From positions 1 to 8,405 of the forward strand of contig CAZDYP010000201.1 in assembly GCA_964509505.1 (NCBI GenBank): a DNA stretch of 8,405 nucleotides. Reading direction: 5' to 3'. The translations under genes were made by a program, and so were the position numbers. The stretch comes from CAZDYP01 sp964509505 (GTDB taxonomy: Bacteria > Chloroflexota > Anaerolineae > JACRMK01). Under the pieces are notes generated by a model. The model was not told the DNA's origin and searched no databases. It saw nothing but the letters and a program-made list of their open reading frames with translations. This document shows positions 5,193 to 8,405 of the stretch, piece after piece (the stretch's first letter is position 1; each line of letters opens with the position of its first letter).

Positions 5193-5890
5193 AGACTAAT
5201 GTCTATTCGCCCACGTGGTTCGAGCTCTTCTTGCAGCCCATCACACCCGCGCAAACGGAACACGAATTAGCGTTCATCGCGCATTGGCTACCGCAGCCCA
5301 CTTACACGACCGTGCTCGACGTCTGTTGCGGCATGGGGCGTCATGCGCATGGGCTATCACAACGCGGCTATCGTGTGACGGGCGTGGATGTCAACACGTT
5401 GGCGCTGGGGTATGCGCGCAGCCAAAGAGATAATGTCGTGTATCTGGAGCGCGACATGCGCGAGCTGGACTCGTTGCCCAACTCGTTTGATGCGGTCATC
5501 TGCTTGTGGCAAAGCTTCGGTTACTTCGATGACGCGACGAACACCGACATCCTTCGGCAAATTCATCGCAAGCTCAATCCGCAGGGGCGTCTCATTCTCG
5601 ACCTCTATCATCGTGATTTCTTCGCGCAACATCAAGAGCCGCGCGTGTTCGAGCGTGGCGCGCGCGCCGTGAACGAAACGAAGCGCATGACGGGCAATCG
5701 TTTGTCGGTGCGCTTGGATTACGGCGATTGGTATGATGAATTCGATTGGCAACTATACACGCCGGATGAACTTTGCGAGTTGGCAAAGCGCATCGGGTTT
5801 GAGAGCTTGGTCGTTTGTACTGAGTTTGATGGGACACAAGCAGCCACGGCGGAGCAGCCGAGGATGCAGGTGGTAGTAGAGAAAGGATAA
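5189..5890 (+). CDS. Class I SAM-dependent methyltransferase
   Basis: A 233-residue Rossmann-fold methyltransferase. Motif I is VLDVCCGMGRHAHGL (42-56). D67 in VTGVDVN is the ribose-binding acidic residue. ERDMREL (87-93) is the motif III region, and DAVICLWQSFGYF (101-113) is the catalytic-face strand. LNPQGRLILDLYHRDFF (129-145) is the strand-5 region. The CCGMGRHA form and a YGDWYDEFDWQLYTPDEL segment resemble small-molecule methyltransferases of the Methyltransf_25/11 groups; the substrate is unknown. Its ATG overlaps the MoaD-like stop by 4 bases, with a G-rich GGGGGTGG upstream as ribosome binding site. The Fe-S oxidoreductase starts 33 bases after its stop. Confidence 0.92.
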   Translation: MKTNVYSPTWFELFLQPITPAQTEHELAFIAHWLPQPTYTTVLDVCCGMGRHAHGLSQRGYRVTGVDVNTLALGYARSQRDNVVYLERDMRELDSLPNSFDAVICLWQSFGYFDDATNTDILRQIHRKLNPQGRLILDLYHRDFFAQHQEPRVFERGARAVNETKRMTGNRLSVRLDYGDWYDEFDWQLYTPDELCELAKRIGFESLVVCTEFDGTQAATAEQPRMQVVVEKG

Positions 5891-5923
5891 AAATAAAATT
5901 CACATCACAGTGGAGTGAACCTC

Positions 5924-8017
5924 ATGCCTATTAACCCCATTCGTCAAACCTTCATCAACATCCCCCCTTGGGCTGAACTCGCGTTGTACGTTAGCTCGGT
6001 TGTTTCTGTCGCCGTCCTCGCGTGGGGACTGTGGCAACGCATGAAGCCGTGGCATGTCGTCCGCCAAAACCTGAAAGAACTGTTTGGCGCGCGCGACGCG
6101 CTGAAAGCCAACGGCGCGCTGGGTATTCAAAATTTGTTGCTGTATGTTTTGGGACAGAAGCGTTTAGTGCGCCAACAACCCGCAGGCGCGATGCACGTCG
6201 GGTTGTTTTGGGGCTTCGTACTGTTGTTCATCGGCACGGCGCTGGCGACGATTGACTGGGACGTGACGCGCCCCTTCAATATGCGCATCTTGCAAGGCTC
6301 GTTCTATCTCGTCTATGAGCTCGTGTTGGACATTGCGGGCGTCGTGTTCATCGCCGCATTAGTCTATGCGGTCTATCGCCGCGCGGCGCTGCGTCCGCCG
6401 CAACTCACCTATCGCAAAGATTTCGCCGTCGCATTGTGGGCTATGCTCATCATCAGCGTAACGGGCTACCTCATCGAAGGGTTGCGGCTTGCGGGTGTGC
6501 GCTTGTTGCATGAGGGCGTGCGCGATGCCGCCGTGTTCGTGCCGTCGTGGGGTGTGTGGTCGCCTGTAGGCTATGGGCTGGCGAGCGTGTTCACGGCGAT
6601 TCCCGTCGAGATGCGCGAGACGTTGCACTTTGCGTTGTGGCTGTTCCATGCAGCACTCTCGCTGGTGTTCGTCGCGTTGATGTCGTGGAACGATAATATG
6701 GTGCATGTCTTCATCGCGCCCATCAACACCTTCCTCGCGCCCAAGCAATCGCCGCCGCCCACGCTCGCCCCCATCAACCTCGAAGAAGCGATGGAGAAGG
6801 GTGTACTGGGTGTGAGCAAGCTCGAAGAGTTTACGTGGCAACAGCGTGTGAGTTTTGATGCGTGTACGATGTGCGGACGTTGCGAAGCCGCGTGCCCTGC
6901 GTTCTTGCAACAGACACCACTCTCGCCGAAGCGCGTCATCCTCAACTTGCGCGACCATCAACGCGCCGCCGCGCACCCCAACGCGGGCGAACTGCCCAAG
7001 TTGCTTGGCGAAGAGGGCGGCGTGATTCACCCCGACGCGCTGTGGTCATGCACGACTTGTATGGCGTGTGTGCAAGAGTGTCCCGTCTTCATTCCAATTG
7101 TGGGCCACATCATTGACATGCGCCGCAATCTTGCGCTGGCAGAGGGCGCGATTCCCGCAAGCGGGCAATCATCGCTGCGGAACGTCGAGCGCGCCGGCAA
7201 CCCGTGGGGCCAATCGCAGAGTGACCGCGCGAAGTGGGCGGATGGCTTGGGCGTGCAGACGGCGGCGGAAGTGGGCGAAGAAGAAATCGAAGTGTTATAT
7301 TGGGTTGGCTGCGCGGGCTCCTATGATGCGCGCAATCAAAAGGTCGCTAAGGCAGTTGTGAAATTGTTGCAAGCGGCTAACGTCAAGTTTGCGATTCTCG
7401 GGCGCGAAGAAAAATGCGTGGGCGATTGGCAACGGCGCATGGGTGAGGAGTATCAGTTCCAAACATTGGCAGCCGAGAACATCGAGACGATGAAGCAATA
7501 CAAATTCAAAACAGTGCTGGCACATTGCCCGCATTGTTTCAATACGCTCAAGAACGATTACCCACAGTTGGGCGGCAACTTCGCGGTGATGCACCATTCG
7601 CAGTTCATCGCGCGACTCATTGGCGATGGACGCTTGAAGCTGAGTAAGCCATTGGCTGAACCTATCACGTTCCACGACTCATGCTATCTTGGTCGCTATA
7701 ACCGTGAGTTCGATGCGCCGCGCGACATCATCAAAGCGATTCCGAATGCGAATCTGGTCGAGATGCCACGCTCACGCGACAAAGGCTTGTGTTGTGGCGG
7801 CGGCGGCGGGCAGATGTGGATGGAGCCGATTGCGCCGAAGGGCGCGAAGAAGGTGAACGCGCATCGTCTCGAAGAGGCACAGGCAGTAGGCGCAAAGACG
7901 ATTGGCGTCGCGTGTTCGTATTGCACGATCATGATGGAAGATGCGGTGGCGACGAAGGGGGCGCAGGAGCAGGTGCGGGTGCGGGATGTAGCAGAGCTGG
8001 CGTTGGAGGCGTTGTAA
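5924..8017 (+). CDS. Membrane heme b / Fe-S oxidoreductase, FadF/EMO-like (probable ETF:menaquinone oxidoreductase)
   Basis: A 697-residue protein. The N-terminal NarI-like membrane domain (about 15-258) has helices near 15-35, 88-108, 127-150, 168-188 and 234-258, possibly a sixth near 210-228, with H91, H235 and H242 as candidate heme b ligands. Next is a bacterial ferredoxin-type domain with C314, C317, C320, C324 and C376, C379, C382, C386 (two CxxCxxCxxxCP motifs, two [4Fe-4S] clusters). Two CCG domains follow: C463, C498, C535, C538 (variant, a single Cys at the central position) and C587, C623-C624, C664, C667 (canonical). This is the layout of Bacillus FadF and of EMO from Syntrophus, which passes electrons from ETF to (methyl)menaquinone. 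ETF genes are not in the window, so the partner is inferred. ATG 5924 is chosen because GGAG (5912-5915) lies 8 bases upstream; a GTG at 5915 overlaps that site. Confidence 0.93.
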   Translation: MPINPIRQTFINIPPWAELALYVSSVVSVAVLAWGLWQRMKPWHVVRQNLKELFGARDALKANGALGIQNLLLYVLGQKRLVRQQPAGAMHVGLFWGFVLLFIGTALATIDWDVTRPFNMRILQGSFYLVYELVLDIAGVVFIAALVYAVYRRAALRPPQLTYRKDFAVALWAMLIISVTGYLIEGLRLAGVRLLHEGVRDAAVFVPSWGVWSPVGYGLASVFTAIPVEMRETLHFALWLFHAALSLVFVALMSWNDNMVHVFIAPINTFLAPKQSPPPTLAPINLEEAMEKGVLGVSKLEEFTWQQRVSFDACTMCGRCEAACPAFLQQTPLSPKRVILNLRDHQRAAAHPNAGELPKLLGEEGGVIHPDALWSCTTCMACVQECPVFIPIVGHIIDMRRNLALAEGAIPASGQSSLRNVERAGNPWGQSQSDRAKWADGLGVQTAAEVGEEEIEVLYWVGCAGSYDARNQKVAKAVVKLLQAANVKFAILGREEKCVGDWQRRMGEEYQFQTLAAENIETMKQYKFKTVLAHCPHCFNTLKNDYPQLGGNFAVMHHSQFIARLIGDGRLKLSKPLAEPITFHDSCYLGRYNREFDAPRDIIKAIPNANLVEMPRSRDKGLCCGGGGGQMWMEPIAPKGAKKVNAHRLEEAQAVGAKTIGVACSYCTIMMEDAVATKGAQEQVRVRDVAELALEAL

Positions 8018-8035
8018 AAATTGGAGAGGTGAACT

Positions 8036-8293
8036 ATGTCAACACAATCCATGATGGTCAATGTGCCTAATGTCACATTGACGCTTGACCAATTGCTCAG
8101 TGCAATTCGTCAGCTGAATAAAGAAGCGCGCATATAGGTAGCGCGTGTTTTGATCGAAACGGAAACTGAGCTCGATGCACAGCTCGATGACTTGATTCGA
8201 CGTTTGGTGGAACACGAACCCGCCGATGACATCACGGATGAGCTAATCAATGCAGAGGTCCGCGCTGTACGTGAAACTCGCCGTATAAGGTAG
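8036..8293 (+). pseudogene. Small antitoxin-like gene interrupted by an in-frame TAG
   Basis: The frame has a strong Shine-Dalgarno (GGAGAGGTG) 18 bp after the oxidoreductase gene. It reads 33 codons (MSTQSMMVNVPNVTLTLDQL onward), meets TAG at 8135-8137, then stays open for 51 more codons to TAG at 8291-8293. The two halves read as one protein: LLSAIRQLNKEARI, stop, VARVLIETETELDAQL, then an acidic helix and VRAVRETRR. A single C-to-T change of CAG (Gln) would explain the stop. The whole resembles small helical antitoxin-like proteins common in Chloroflexota and Cyanobacteria, but no toxin gene follows within the window. The function is not established. A truncated 33-residue product or a sequencing error are the alternatives. 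Confidence 0.7.
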
Positions 8294-8320
8294 CTATGCT
8301 TAGATCAGTTTCCTAATGGA

Positions 8321-8405
8321 TGTACAGGGCCGCTCGCGCTGGATTTGCAATCCAGCGCAGGGATGGCGGATTGCAAATCCGCCATGAGCAAAGGTGGCCT
8401 GTACA
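8321..8405. repeat. Palindromic (REP/MITE-like) element able to fold into a three-way junction
   Basis: Outer arms TGTACAGG (8321-8328) and CCTGTACA (8398-8405) are perfect inverted repeats. Inside them GCTC (8332-8335) pairs with GAGC (8386-8389). Enclosed are two perfect 10-bp hairpins with 3-base loops: 8336-8345 with 8349-8358 (loop TGC), and 8363-8372 with 8376-8385 (loop GCA). Their 13-base cores are reverse complements of each other, as in paired REP sequences (BIMEs). The element begins 28 bases after the broken small gene and ends exactly at the window edge, so it could continue beyond. Confidence 0.8.

Noticed and set aside
6359..7030. 223-codon minus-strand ORF opposite the oxidoreductase
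   Set aside because: It overlaps the membrane and ferredoxin domains of the real gene, and its His/Arg-rich composition has no domain.
7310..7540. Damaged first CCG domain lacking the double cysteine
   Set aside because: A single central cysteine (C-x-GD) in the first CCG domain is, from memory, usual in this FadF/EMO-like family, so it is not treated as a defect.
8135..8137. Amber recoding (pyrrolysine or suppressor readthrough)
   Set aside because: The same frame terminates with TAG, and the ICMT-like gene also ends with TAG. A simple nonsense mutation is more economical.
8321..8405. tRNA-like cloverleaf
   Set aside because: The arm lengths, 3-base loops and lack of T-loop and anticodon features do not fit a tRNA; the symmetry fits a palindromic repeat.

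Overview
The window carries ordinary bacterial chromosomal genes with dense, unusual intergenic sequence. Three things suggest Chloroflexota (an Anaerolineae- or Chloroflexia-like lineage): the gene types, the DUF5666-type protein beside an ECF sigma factor, and the tracts of degenerate 7-bp repeats. This is inference, because there is no rRNA or other phylogenetic marker. No complete transposase, rRNA, tRNA or CRISPR array is visible.

Left part, minus strand. A SAM methyltransferase (621 to beyond base 1) is cut by the window edge. It is followed by a 164-bp transposase-less element with 24-bp terminal inverted repeats (681-844). Next is a membrane methyltransferase of the isoprenylcysteine methyltransferase (ICMT)-like type (1570-998). 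An ECF sigma factor operon runs from 3404 to 1816: sigma factor, a possible 15-codon ORF, a two-helix membrane protein that is probably the anti-sigma factor, and an exported DUF5666-like protein. A terminator-like hairpin lies inside the last codons of that final gene.

Right part, plus strand. A near-consensus extended -10 promoter (3552-3580) faces away from the sigma promoter. It leads to mrp (Fe-S cluster carrier ATPase), a MoaD/ThiS-like small protein, a second SAM methyltransferase with a 4-bp overlap, and a 697-residue membrane Fe-S oxidoreductase. The last resembles FadF of Bacillus and the ETF:menaquinone oxidoreductase EMO. It probably passes electrons from electron-transfer flavoprotein to the quinone pool, and Mrp would be a fitting supplier of Fe-S clusters. 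Downstream is a small antitoxin-like gene broken by one in-frame TAG, then an 85-bp palindromic element that can fold into a three-way junction and ends exactly at the window edge.

The most distinctive pattern is that every gene that is not tightly coupled to an upstream gene and whose 5' flank is visible (five of five) has a tract of in-phase degenerate heptamers directly before its start codon. The unit differs between genes. In the sigma gene the heptamer itself forms the -35 box. In the mrp-moaD gap the tract forms a perfect 20-bp hairpin and leaves no ribosome binding site for the moaD-like gene.
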